Assembly (NCBI GenBank): GCA_050301795.1
Contig: JBNKZU010000007.1
Location: 1-64,000, forward strand
Source of the DNA: JBNKZU01 sp050301795
Lineage (GTDB): Bacteria; Pseudomonadota; Gammaproteobacteria; Thiohalomonadales; Thiohalomonadaceae
DNA length: 64,000 bases
Reading direction: 5' to 3'
A model generated the notes under the pieces. The model ran no database searches and was not told the origin of the DNA. It saw nothing but the letters and a program-made list of their open reading frames with translations. Each line of letters begins with the position of its first letter. Position 1 is the first letter of the stretch. Both the position numbers and the translations under genes were made by a program. Shown here one piece after another: positions 52,929 to 61,843 of this stretch.

Positions 52929-54221
52929 ATGAACTACTCAATGCTGTCTCTGACACAATCACCGCCGATATCTGTACCGATACGTTTTTTTCTAACCGCG
53001 CCGCTATTTGGAATGGCTGCTGCAATAATCATGATTCTAAATGGTGACCAGCTCTTTATCTCTCGCTGGAATCCTGAATTATTGGCAATGGTGCATTCAA
53101 TTACGGTTGGTTTTTTGGGAATGGTGATGATAGGTGCGATGCAACAACTGTTGCCTGTACTGGTTGGCGTACCAGTGATCGCTCCAAAAGTAAGTAGTAT
53201 CGGACTCCATCTGTTGTTAACCAGCGGAGTCGGGGTATTGGTTTACGCCTTCTATTTTGGCAATGCTTTAGGCTTTCAGATCGCAACACTGTTGATTGGG
53301 CTGGCGCTACTGTGGTTTATAACTATATCGCTGAATTCAATATTACTATCACCCTCAAAACATGACACGATTATCTCTATGGCGCTGTCGATTATCGGCC
53401 TGATATTGACCTTTGCCATCATTGCGTCATTACTCTACGCCCTTAGATGGCATATCCCACTCGCACACCCGCTGACCGATCTCCATATGATGTGGGGCTT
53501 TTATGGTTGGGTGTTAATGCTGATGATCGGGGTCGCTTATCAAGTTGTGCCAATGTTCCAGATTACGCCGGAATATGCACCAATCCTTCGAAAATATCTG
53601 GGCTGGGTACTCTTTGGCGAGTTAATGGTCTGGAGTCTTCAGCGTTGGTTATCTAAAGGAGGGTTGGGGTTCTATTCGCTTGAGGTGATTGTTTCGCTCT
53701 TTATCGGCGTGACAGTGATCTATTTTGCATGGTCAACCATACGATTGCAGGCGCAACGTCGCCGACGATTGCCTGATGTAACGCTTCATTTCTGGCAAAT
53801 GGCAATGGTGTCTCTCGCCTTTTCTGTGTTGTGCTGGGGAATACACTATTTTAATCAATCACTGCCCTGGGCGAGTTTTGCTTCGGCGCTGTTTTTAGCA
53901 GGATTTGCGATATCGGCTATCTCGGGGATGCTTTACAAAATCATTCCATTTTTGATCTGGCTCCATCTGAATAACCAGATACAGGAGCGGGGCGGTGATA
54001 CAAGCGCAACCCCGAATATGAAACAGATTATTCCTGACAGCTATGCAAGAAAGCACTACTACCTGCATCAGGTATCGTTAGTGACATTACTGATTGCTAT
54101 TGCCGGAGTTGAGGGCGCAACACTTGTCACCGGAGTGCTGTGGTTGCTCAGTTTTATGGCATTGCTGGTGAATATAGCGGTGGCTTTGAACTGCTATCGC
54201 AAAACCAATATCGCGTTATAA
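52929..54221 (+). CDS. NnrS-like polytopic membrane protein
   Basis: Integral membrane protein of 430 residues with about twelve helices and several helix-embedded histidines (MVHSITVGFLGMVMIG, DLHMMWGFYGWVLML, FLIWLH, YYLHQVSL). These recall haem-copper oxidase subunit I and NnrS, proteins used in nitric-oxide resistance. There is no full oxidase copper site I can identify. Last gene of the hemerythrin-DUF2249 cluster. Assignment as NnrS-like is by context and topology rather than a certain match. Confidence 0.75.
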   Translation: MNYSMLSLTQSPPISVPIRFFLTAPLFGMAAAIIMILNGDQLFISRWNPELLAMVHSITVGFLGMVMIGAMQQLLPVLVGVPVIAPKVSSIGLHLLLTSGVGVLVYAFYFGNALGFQIATLLIGLALLWFITISLNSILLSPSKHDTIISMALSIIGLILTFAIIASLLYALRWHIPLAHPLTDLHMMWGFYGWVLMLMIGVAYQVVPMFQITPEYAPILRKYLGWVLFGELMVWSLQRWLSKGGLGFYSLEVIVSLFIGVTVIYFAWSTIRLQAQRRRRLPDVTLHFWQMAMVSLAFSVLCWGIHYFNQSLPWASFASALFLAGFAISAISGMLYKIIPFLIWLHLNNQIQERGGDTSATPNMKQIIPDSYARKHYYLHQVSLVTLLIAIAGVEGATLVTGVLWLLSFMALLVNIAVALNCYRKTNIAL

Positions 54222-54263
54222 AACGCAGGATAAACTGAAAAAGGTTCGCTTTACCTATTTCAA

Positions 54264-54290
54264 CACACCCCACAATAGATGTAGGGTGTG
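54264..54290. terminator. Hairpin between convergent genes
   Basis: CACACCC (54264-54270) pairs with GGGTGTG (54284-54290), loop 13 nt, in the 82-nt gap between converging genes; no T-tract. Confidence 0.4.
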
Positions 54291-54303
54291 CTGAGGACAA
54301 TGA

Positions 54304-55470
54304 CTAGGCAGGATTGATTGCCGGGTCTTTTCCGGTAAGCAGATAAACCAGTGTGTCATGTACTGAACGCATCTGATCACCAAAAGGCAATGGCTCGGAA
54401 CCACGGAAGAAAAGACCTTTTTCGATATTTCCCTGTACCGCGTATTCGAGTTGTGTATCAATACAGAACTGACCCGCATCAGGGTTTCCGTCTTTAAGAC
54501 CACAATGGCTCAGGCATTCAAACCATACGGCACACTTTCCTTTTTCTGGTGTGGCACGTCCACGCACTTTCTCTTCGCGTTGCAGGTACTTCTTAAGCCA
54601 CGGGGTTAGTACTGCACGCGCAGGTAATCCGGCAGTACTCATAAAGGTTACGATATCTTCAGGTTTTGCGTTCAGCAGAACTTTCTTGAAGTTAATGTGG
54701 GCATCGCCCTCTTCAGTCACTGCAAATGGAGTTCCAATCTGTACACCCTGATAACCCATTGCAAAGAGATCCTTGATCTTTTGGAATGAGTTGACACCAC
54801 CTGCAGGTAGAAGAGGGATTGGGTCGATCTTCAGGGATTCAAAGACTTTCATGATCTCACCGATAATTCGGCTGAAATCAAAGCGCTCATGATTCACCTC
54901 TTCAGGCTTCGGTGCGCCAAGATGACCACCCGCATAGCGAGGGTGCTCAAGAACGATCATGTCTGGCAGAATACCTTTTCGCATCCAGCGCTTAAGTACG
55001 GCACGGACACCACGCTCTTCAGACAGGATTGGGATAAGGGCAACATCATCCTCATAGCCTTTAATCATGTCTGGCAGGTCAAACGGTAAACCAGCGCCCA
55101 TAATGATGGCGTTAGCACCGCTTTCGCACGATTGGCGCACAATTTCGGGGTATTGATCCACAGCCTTCATCACGTTTACCGCAATAACTCCGTTGTCATT
55201 TGCGATCTGATGAGCTGATCGAATCTCGCGATCCAGCGCCTCAAGATTGGCTTCGTCAATCACACTACGATCTTTTGTACGATGTGTTCTTTCCATTAAA
55301 TCGGGGTGGTGAACCCGCAAATCGATACTGGCGATGGTTCCAATCGCACCCTCTTTAGCAACAGCTCCAGCGAGTTTATGTGCTGAAACGCCAACCCCCA
55401 TTCCACCTTGAATAACGGGTAATAACTCTTTGCCACGAAGTTTTAGCAACGGCAGTGGAATATCAAACAT
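54304..55470 (-). CDS. Nitronate monooxygenase-like FMN protein with Cys-rich tail
   Basis: FMN-barrel protein of 388 residues in the nitronate monooxygenase/FabK family. FMN-binding features are VIQGGMGVGVSAHKLAGAV, LLPAGGVNS and MGYQGVQIGTPF. The C-terminal 80 residues include four cysteines in C-x5-C-x3-C-x12-C spacing, which could bind an iron-sulfur cluster or zinc. ATG 55470 (MFDIPLPLL) is preferred over an earlier in-frame codon at 55509. Substrate unknown; alkyl nitronates, enoyl chains and others are known in the family. Confidence 0.85.
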   Translation of the reverse strand: MFDIPLPLLKLRGKELLPVIQGGMGVGVSAHKLAGAVAKEGAIGTIASIDLRVHHPDLMERTHRTKDRSVIDEANLEALDREIRSAHQIANDNGVIAVNVMKAVDQYPEIVRQSCESGANAIIMGAGLPFDLPDMIKGYEDDVALIPILSEERGVRAVLKRWMRKGILPDMIVLEHPRYAGGHLGAPKPEEVNHERFDFSRIIGEIMKVFESLKIDPIPLLPAGGVNSFQKIKDLFAMGYQGVQIGTPFAVTEEGDAHINFKKVLLNAKPEDIVTFMSTAGLPARAVLTPWLKKYLQREEKVRGRATPEKGKCAVWFECLSHCGLKDGNPDAGQFCIDTQLEYAVQGNIEKGLFFRGSEPLPFGDQMRSVHDTLVYLLTGKDPAINPA

Positions 55471-55583
55471 TAAAAGCCTGTACTGGTCAGTTAAAATTGC
55501 GGTTATCATACCCCATTAAAAATGAGATACCTAAAAAAATTCCCTGTAAACCCCTACTGTTAAGTAGGTCTTTGGAGCCTTTT

Positions 55584-56195
55584 GTGAAAAAACCGATCAA
55601 CGAGGTGATTGCCTATGAGATATATGGGAACTGTTATCTCAATATCACCTCCCAATGCACCTTAAAGTGTGCCTTTTGTCCAAAATATAACCGTACATGG
55701 GAGGTACAAAGTTACGATCTGCGCCTATATCATGAGCCAACGGTGGATGAGATTATTGATGCCATTGGCGATCCACATCGTTACAACGAGATCGTGTTTT
55801 GCGGCCTGGGTGAGCCGACCAAGCGTATTGGAACACTACTCGAAGTTGCAAAAAGGATGAAGGATCAAGGGATGATCATTCGGGTGAATACTGACGGGTT
55901 GGTGAATTTGGTTGAAGGGGCAGACTTGACACAACAGATGGCGCAGGTGATCGATAAACTCTCGATCTCAATGAACGCGCAGAATGAAGCGATCTACAAT
56001 CGGCACACACGTCCCCGTATTGCAGGGGCTTATCATGCAATGCTGGCCTTTGCTGCGCTTGCTGACAAGGCGGGCATGGATGTGACACTCACCGCGATCG
56101 ATGGTCTTGATGGTGTTGATATTGATGCGTGCAAACAGATTGCCGCAGATATGGGCTTATCTTTTCGAACCCGATATCTGGATGCGGTTGGTTGA
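55584..56195 (+). CDS. Radical SAM protein (TatD-associated type)
   Basis: Radical SAM enzyme of 203 residues. The [4Fe-4S] motif CTLKCAFC follows NCYLNITSQ; CGLGEPTKR and RVNTDGLVN fit SAM binding and the barrel. GTG 55584 has GGAG at 55574-55577; a longer reading from 55455 would run over the divergent promoter and is rejected. The short length and the opening YLNIT.QC resemble the TatD-linked radical SAM family, whose reaction is unknown; this is a tentative match, and no tatD gene is adjacent. Confidence 0.85.
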   Translation: MKKPINEVIAYEIYGNCYLNITSQCTLKCAFCPKYNRTWEVQSYDLRLYHEPTVDEIIDAIGDPHRYNEIVFCGLGEPTKRIGTLLEVAKRMKDQGMIIRVNTDGLVNLVEGADLTQQMAQVIDKLSISMNAQNEAIYNRHTRPRIAGAYHAMLAFAALADKAGMDVTLTAIDGLDGVDIDACKQIAADMGLSFRTRYLDAVG

Positions 56196-56286
56196 GTCAT
56201 TGATAAACATCCCAATATAGATATGACATCACACCATCCAAATCTAAACGGGGATGACGGGAATCAACATGAATGAGAACACCTAA

Positions 56287-58506
56287 ATGAATCCAAATAT
56301 CCATCGATTGACTATCGGCGGCATGATGTGTGCGGGTTGTGTTTCATCCGTCGAAAACATTCTTAAGAGATACCCAGGTATTGATAATGCCAGTGTCAAT
56401 CTCGCTGATCACTCCGCCGTCGTTGAGGGTGAGGTCGAGCTTCATGGCTTGATTCAGGCAATTAAAGATGGCGGTTATGATGCCGCAGTTATGAAAAGCC
56501 TGGCCATCGAGCAGCAAGAGCGTGAGCTTGCAGATCAGATTCGTTATCAGCAATTAATCAAACAATCGATTGTTGCAGCCGTTGTTGGTGGTGGTCTTAT
56601 GTTAGCAATGCTGACAAAGCAGTTACCACCCATTACCAATACACCTTTCTGGTTACTTATTGCTGTTGTGACGGCGTTAACAATGTACTTTTCTGGGCGA
56701 CATTTTTTTACAGGTGCCTGGAAACAGCTCACGCATCACAACGCTAATATGGATACATTAATTGCAATGGGTACAGGTGCAGCCTGGATCTATTCTACTG
56801 CGATTACACTGTTCCCGGATTCGATCCCATCCATCGCTCATCACGCCTATTTTGAGGCCGCTGTGATGATTATGGCCTTTATCAATTTTGGAAACGCTCT
56901 GGAGCTTAAAGCAAAAGGCCGTACCTCTGAAGCGATTAAGCGCCTGATTGGAATGCAGCCGAAGAGTGCGCGGGTTGTGCGCGAAGGTAAAGAGATCGAT
57001 GTCGATATTATTGAAGTCGGCCTGAATGAGACCATACGTGCTCGTCCTGGAGAACGTATTGCTGTTGATGGTGTGGTGATTGAAGGTCGAAGTCACGTCG
57101 ATGAGTCGATGATTAGTGGCGAGCCGATCCCGTTAAGCAAATCTGTCGGGGACGAGGTGATCGCAGGAACCACTAATGGCAATGGCACCCTTTTATATCA
57201 GGCCAAGCGTATTGGGCAGGACACAATGTTGGCGCAAATCATTGAGATGGTGCGAACCGCTCAAGGCAGCAAACCTGAGATTGGTCGTCTTGCGGATAAG
57301 ATTGCCAGTGTGTTTGTTCCAAGCGTGATGATTATTTCTGTGCTTACCTTTCTTATCTGGTACAACATTGGGCCTGAGCCGGTTATCGGCTATTCGCTGG
57401 TAACCATGATGACGGTCTTGATTATCGCCTGCCCATGCGCCTTGGGTTTGGCAACGCCGATCTCAATTATGGTCGGTGTCGGTAAAGCGGCTGAATTTGG
57501 AGTGTTAATTCGAAATGGTGATGCACTGCAACAAGCCCGCGAATTGACAACCATCGTGCTGGATAAAACCGGAACGGTGACAAAAGGCGCTCCTCATGTG
57601 GTTGCAATTCATACTGAGATCACCGAAGGCGAGCTGTTAGCCTATGCCGCCGCCACAGAGAGGGGATCCGAACATCCACTGGCCGAGGCGATTGTCAGCG
57701 TGGCAGAATCCAGCGAAATCAAGATCCCAAAAGCGGAAGAGTTTACGGCAACAACTGGTAGTGGTGTTGCTGCAACCGTTGATGGAAAGCCTGTGCTGAT
57801 TGGTAATCTTAAATGGATGGTGCAGAACAACATCAATATTGAGCATTTCAGGCATCAAGCCGAGATTCATGCTTCGAAAGGTGAGATTCCCGTATACGTT
57901 GCGATTGATGGTAAGGCCTCCGGTTTGATCGTGATTGCTGATCCAATTAAAGACGATTCGATCACCGCGATTAAACGGCTACAACAACTCGGGCTCAAGG
58001 TGGTCATGATCACCGGGGATAATCAAAAAACTGCCGAGGCGATTGCTGCAAGTGTCGGTATCGAAGAGGTCATTGCAGAAGTTCTGCCCAATCAAAAAGC
58101 CGAAGCGGTAATCAAGCGGCAGCAGCGTGGTGAGAAGGTTGCAATGGTGGGTGATGGTATTAATGATGCTCCAGCCTTAGCTTCCGCCGATGTGGGCTTT
58201 GCCATCGGAAATGGAACCGATATCGCGATTGAAAGTGCTGATGTGGTACTCATGCGCAGCTCACTCCATGGTGTCGCAGATGCGATTGAGATCTCACATG
58301 CCACGGTTTCGAACATCAAACAAAACCTCTTTGGTGCATTTCTTTATAACTCAATCGGCATCCCTGTAGCTGCCGGAGCGCTCTATCCGGTTGCCGGGTT
58401 GTTGTTACCACCGATGTTTGCAGGAGCGGCAATGGCGCTCTCATCCGTGACAGTTGTCAGTAATGCCAATCGACTTCGATTCTTTAAAGCAGGAGACAGG
58501 CAATGA
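56287..58506 (+). CDS. copA: Cu(I)-exporting P1B-type ATPase
   Basis: Copper pump of the inner membrane, 739 residues. One N-terminal HMA domain with MMCAGC (Cys15, Cys18); TM motif CPC (382-384) in IIACPCALGLATP; phosphorylation Asp426 in DKTGTVTKG; GDGINDAPAL hinge. These are CopA features. It starts at ATG 56287, 90 nt after the radical SAM gene. Its stop overlaps a 23-codon ORF by 4 nt. Confidence 0.94.
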   Translation: MNPNIHRLTIGGMMCAGCVSSVENILKRYPGIDNASVNLADHSAVVEGEVELHGLIQAIKDGGYDAAVMKSLAIEQQERELADQIRYQQLIKQSIVAAVVGGGLMLAMLTKQLPPITNTPFWLLIAVVTALTMYFSGRHFFTGAWKQLTHHNANMDTLIAMGTGAAWIYSTAITLFPDSIPSIAHHAYFEAAVMIMAFINFGNALELKAKGRTSEAIKRLIGMQPKSARVVREGKEIDVDIIEVGLNETIRARPGERIAVDGVVIEGRSHVDESMISGEPIPLSKSVGDEVIAGTTNGNGTLLYQAKRIGQDTMLAQIIEMVRTAQGSKPEIGRLADKIASVFVPSVMIISVLTFLIWYNIGPEPVIGYSLVTMMTVLIIACPCALGLATPISIMVGVGKAAEFGVLIRNGDALQQARELTTIVLDKTGTVTKGAPHVVAIHTEITEGELLAYAAATERGSEHPLAEAIVSVAESSEIKIPKAEEFTATTGSGVAATVDGKPVLIGNLKWMVQNNINIEHFRHQAEIHASKGEIPVYVAIDGKASGLIVIADPIKDDSITAIKRLQQLGLKVVMITGDNQKTAEAIAASVGIEEVIAEVLPNQKAEAVIKRQQRGEKVAMVGDGINDAPALASADVGFAIGNGTDIAIESADVVLMRSSLHGVADAIEISHATVSNIKQNLFGAFLYNSIGIPVAAGALYPVAGLLLPPMFAGAAMALSSVTVVSNANRLRFFKAGDRQ

Positions 58507-58574
58507 TCATCAATATCATTGGGCTCGTCGTTGTCGGCTTGATTATCTGGTGGTTCTGGCTTGCGGATAGTTGA
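58503..58574 (+). CDS. 23-residue single-TM protein overlapping copA end
   Basis: ATGA overlap with the copA stop, then 23 codons: MIINIIGLVVVG followed by LIIWWFWLADS and TGA. It is one hydrophobic helix with a tryptophan-rich end. The sequence resembles the N-terminal helix of membrane-anchored cupredoxin-type proteins found next to copper ATPases, but no cupredoxin follows. It may be a genuine small partner of CopA, or a remnant. Confidence 0.5.
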   Translation: MIINIIGLVVVGLIIWWFWLADS

Positions 58575-58597
58575 GGGATGTGTCAGAAAAGAGGGAT

Positions 58598-58966
58598 ATG
58601 AGCAGTAAAAAAAACAAAAAAGATTCCAAGAGCAACTCAGAGAACAGAAAACCGGACGGTTTCTGTTATTGGGATGGGGATTGCCTGGTTCTTAATGTGC
58701 TTGGAACACCATCGGCCAAGAAAATGGTAATTGGGAAGGTTAAAGGTAATCAGTTAAAAATAAGTGTTACTGCTGCACCGGTCGATGGGAAAGCTACTGA
58801 TCAGATGGTCGATTTTCTTGCAAAAGCGTTTGGTGTAAAGCGCTCTGCTATTGAGGTTGTTTTCGGACGAATGAGCATCAACAAGCAGTTACGAATCGAC
58901 ACCCCTCAAAAATTGCCTTCAGTTATTGATAAATATCTACAAAAGTGTGATTTAGCCCAATCCTGA
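58598..58966 (+). CDS. DUF167/YggU family protein
   Basis: Protein of about 122 residues. A lysine/serine-rich N-terminal tail (about 1-25) leads into the DUF167 fold: GTPSAKKMVIGKVKGNQLKISVTAAP is the family core, of which VTAAPVDGKAT is diagnostic. The start is uncertain: ATG 58598 has GAGGG only 2-3 nt away, and GTG 58580 and TTG 58571 are in frame. Cytoplasmic; function unknown. Confidence 0.85.
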   Translation: MSSKKNKKDSKSNSENRKPDGFCYWDGDCLVLNVLGTPSAKKMVIGKVKGNQLKISVTAAPVDGKATDQMVDFLAKAFGVKRSAIEVVFGRMSINKQLRIDTPQKLPSVIDKYLQKCDLAQS

Positions 58967-58997
58967 TTCTTTTAGTTATCGATATTCCTGATTAAGT

Positions 58998-59015
58998 GTG
59001 ACTATGTCACTTTTT
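58998..59015 (+). terminator. Possible short terminator
   Basis: GTGAC-TAT-GTCAC hairpin (5 bp) followed by TTTTT, 31 nt after the DUF167 stop. Confidence 0.4.
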
Positions 59016-59078
59016 CAAGAGTAAAATTAAGTATATTAGCAAATACTAATTAACAATCAGTCTGGAGTGCTAATAACG

Positions 59079-60254
59079 ATGATTAAAAAGAATTTGAACG
59101 AGAATTATTCACCGCTCTATTTCTTGGCCGCACTGGGTGCGGGTGGCATGGCAGTGTCATTCTTTATGTATTTAATGTTTATGGTTAGCCATAAAGATAC
59201 CCCCATGGTGACATTCAACCATCTCCAACCATTACTATTGAACGGTACTTGGTGGCAGCAAGGGCTGGTTGGTTTGGCGATGACTGCAATTGCTGTTCTA
59301 GCCATTTACCATATTCGTCTATTGATATGGAATATAAGTGAATATCGCAAATATCGTCGTACTGAGGCCTTTAAAACGCTAAAGAATAGCAATATGGAGG
59401 TGACATTAATGTCGGTTCCATTGACCTTGGCGATGACGGTCAATGTAATGTTTGTCTCTGGCGCCGTTTTTATTCCCAATCTATGGAGTGTTGTTGAATA
59501 CCTTTTCCCCTTTGCGATTGCTGCATTTTTAGCGATTGGAATCTACGCACTGAGGATATTCGGAGAGTATATGACTCGCCTAATCTCTCATGGTGACTTT
59601 GACTTTATCGAAAACAATAACCTGAGTCAGATGTTAGCCATCTTCGCTTTTACAATGATCGGTGTCGGCCTCGCTGCACCTGGAGCAATGAGTCATTCCA
59701 CTACAGTTAGCGGATTGGCTATCTTCCTTTCGATATTCTTTACCATGATTGCGATTAGCCTCGGTGTTGTGAAATTCATCCTCGGATTTAAATCCATCTT
59801 AAAGCAGGGTATCTCTGAGATCGGAAGTCCAAGTCTTTGGATAATTATTCCGATTCTGACACTTATCGGGATTACGCTATTGCGTTGGAATCATGGGCTG
59901 AGCCATGGCTTTAATTCTCACACCGATCAAGCCAGTCTGTTTGTGCTGACCTCTGCGATCTTCTCGTTTCAGCTTATCTTTGGATTGATTGGATATAAGG
60001 TGATGAAGAATATCGGCTATTTCGATAACTATCTCTATGGCGACAAATCACATCCAGGAAGCTATGCACTGATATGTCCTGGGGTGGCGTTATTTGTGTT
60101 TGGTATGTTCTTCTTGGCTATTGGTCTCGTAAAAACAGGTTTGGTTGTGAAGTTTAGTGTGATCTTCTTTATTCTGTTAGCACCACTGGTCTATCTGCAA
60201 TTCAAAACACTCTTTGCGATGTTGCGATTAAACAAAAAGTTGTTAACGGCATAG
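59079..60254 (+). CDS. Ten-helix membrane protein of uncertain family
   Basis: Hydrophobic protein of 391 residues with about ten membrane helices arranged as hairpins. The N-terminus reads NYSPLYFLAALGAGGMAVSF and the middle EYMTRLISHGDFDFIENNN. The topology and length resemble the TehA/SLAC1 anion-channel superfamily and also the TsoY family, but I cannot confirm either. ATG 59079 has GGAG at 59064-59067, spacing 11; GTG 59067 overlaps that site. A strong terminator follows, so the gene is probably monocistronic. Confidence 0.75.
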   Translation: MIKKNLNENYSPLYFLAALGAGGMAVSFFMYLMFMVSHKDTPMVTFNHLQPLLLNGTWWQQGLVGLAMTAIAVLAIYHIRLLIWNISEYRKYRRTEAFKTLKNSNMEVTLMSVPLTLAMTVNVMFVSGAVFIPNLWSVVEYLFPFAIAAFLAIGIYALRIFGEYMTRLISHGDFDFIENNNLSQMLAIFAFTMIGVGLAAPGAMSHSTTVSGLAIFLSIFFTMIAISLGVVKFILGFKSILKQGISEIGSPSLWIIIPILTLIGITLLRWNHGLSHGFNSHTDQASLFVLTSAIFSFQLIFGLIGYKVMKNIGYFDNYLYGDKSHPGSYALICPGVALFVFGMFFLAIGLVKTGLVVKFSVIFFILLAPLVYLQFKTLFAMLRLNKKLLTA

Positions 60255-60275
60255 CCATTAATCGCTCCTGATATA

Positions 60276-60308
60276 AAAGCCGTCGATGAGTGTTATCGAC
60301 GGCTTTTT
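60276..60308 (+). terminator. Rho-independent terminator
   Basis: Thirteen-bp perfect stem AAAAGCCGTCGAT/ATCGACGGCTTTT with a 7-nt loop and a T-run. The strongest intrinsic terminator in the window. Confidence 0.93.
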
Positions 60309-60511
60309 GCATTCATGCGTTTAGATTTATCCGCTGGTTCAGGTTCGTTAATCACTGGGTACTAGTTCTGGATAAGATGGCGAAAGAGCGACTTTGTGTT
60401 CGAAATGGTGAGTGGTTTTATCATTGCCACAGCAACACCATTGTTGGATATGAGTATTGGACTATGATTGATATACCGGTAATCACTTCAGCTATTGATG
60501 AAGGGGGTGAT

Positions 60512-60748
60512 ATGAAAACGATGACATGTAATCAACTCGGTGGCGCTTGCGACGAAGTCTTTCACGCAGAATCCTTTGAAGAGATGGCCGAAATGAGTAA
60601 GCAACATGGGATAGAGATGTTTCAAAAGCAAGATAAGGCGCATCTTGAAGCCATGAATAAGATGCAAGAGCTTATGAAGGATCCGGATAACATGGAGCAA
60701 TGGTTTGAGTCGAAGCGAAAAGAGTTTGAAGCGCTGCCCGAGTCTTGA
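60512..60748 (+). CDS. DUF1059 family protein
   Basis: Small cytoplasmic protein of 78 residues with the DUF1059 pattern MKTMTCNQLGGACDEVFHA, SFEEMAEMSKQHG, and MKDPDNMEQWFESKRKEF. ATG 60512 has AAGGGGGTGA at 60501-60510, one mismatch from the full anti-SD complement. A longer reading frame upstream from 60290 starts within a terminator and is rejected. Two cysteines near the N-terminus may bind metal. Function unknown. Confidence 0.85.
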   Translation: MKTMTCNQLGGACDEVFHAESFEEMAEMSKQHGIEMFQKQDKAHLEAMNKMQELMKDPDNMEQWFESKRKEFEALPES

Positions 60749-60899
60749 TGCGATCAATTATCGTGTGACAATCAGCGGTAAATTCATATCGAAGATTATG
60801 GTTGATCGGCGCTGAATCATTTAAGCCAGAATAAACACTACTCTATCGCTATCAATCGCTTCATAATAGCCACTCTTGCGATTGAATAATCTGATATTG

Positions 60900-61808
60900 A
60901 TGAATACAGGTACCGCTCCAGGCCACCAACGATTTGCCTATCTGCTGCTAGTCCTTGCGACGCTATTCTGGTCGGGCAACTTTGTACTCGGACAGGCGAT
61001 GAGTACCGAGATTCCACCAGTGACAATGTCTTACTGGCGTTGGCAAGGGGCGATGCTGGTCTTGTTCCCGTTTGCTGCAAAAGGGCTTTGGCAACAACGC
61101 GAGATTATTCGCACCCATTTTATAAAACTCACGATTCTCGCTATCCTCGGTGTGGTGACGTTTAACACCTTTGTCTACCTTGGATTGCAGACGACCACTG
61201 CAATTAATGCATTACTGATTAACTCTGCGATCCCGGTTTGGATAGTGATCATTGCGATGACCTTCATTCGGGAGCCGGTAACACTGCGAAACATCATTGG
61301 GGTTCTATTCTCGTTATGTGGTGTGATCTATCTCATCGTTCGCGGCGATCTTAACCTTCTGCGACAGCTCTCTCCGAACATCGGCGATTTGTGGATACTC
61401 GCTGCCGCTTTAGCGTGGGCCGTCTATACATTGTTGTTAAAGCGATGGAAACCGACACAACTCAATCCGATCAACTTTCTGTTATTTACAGTCATTATCG
61501 GTGCAGCAATCCTGGCGATGATTCATTGGAGTGGTATAACGGGCGAGGCCAGTATTGTTTGGGAACAAAAGACGCTCATTAGTATTGGATATTTTGCAAT
61601 CTTTCCGTCTCTGGTCTCATTTATTTGCTGGAATGAAGGGGTTCTCAGACTGGGTGCACCTACCGCAGGACATTTTATTCATCTTATGCCCCTTTTTGGG
61701 GTCATCCTTTCGATTGTTTTCCTCAATGAGAGGGTACACGTTTTCCATATTATTGGCGCAGTATTGATTGGTGTTGGCATCGTGCTGGCATTAAACCACA
61801 AGCGATAA
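60900..61808 (+). CDS. EamA/DMT-family exporter
   Basis: Drug/metabolite transporter of 302 residues with ten helices in two EamA repeats. The N-terminal LLLVLATLFWSGNFVLGQAM and later LGAPTAGHFIHLMPLFGVILS are characteristic. ATG 60900 is chosen; an upstream TTG at 60876 is less likely. Substrate unknown. It ends 35 nt before the convergent Sel1 gene. Confidence 0.9.
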   Translation: MNTGTAPGHQRFAYLLLVLATLFWSGNFVLGQAMSTEIPPVTMSYWRWQGAMLVLFPFAAKGLWQQREIIRTHFIKLTILAILGVVTFNTFVYLGLQTTTAINALLINSAIPVWIVIIAMTFIREPVTLRNIIGVLFSLCGVIYLIVRGDLNLLRQLSPNIGDLWILAAALAWAVYTLLLKRWKPTQLNPINFLLFTVIIGAAILAMIHWSGITGEASIVWEQKTLISIGYFAIFPSLVSFICWNEGVLRLGAPTAGHFIHLMPLFGVILSIVFLNERVHVFHIIGAVLIGVGIVLALNHKR

Positions 61809-61843
61809 CCTCTTCTTGATTTGAGGGAGCAATTCGAGAGTCG

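Noticed and set aside
55455..55583. N-terminal extension of the radical SAM frame
   Set aside because: It lies over the start and promoter of the divergent gene; GTG 55584 has a good Shine-Dalgarno.
60290..60511. Long upstream extension of the DUF1059 reading frame
   Set aside because: It begins inside a strong terminator, contains no family match, and the conserved ATG at 60512 has an almost perfect Shine-Dalgarno sequence.
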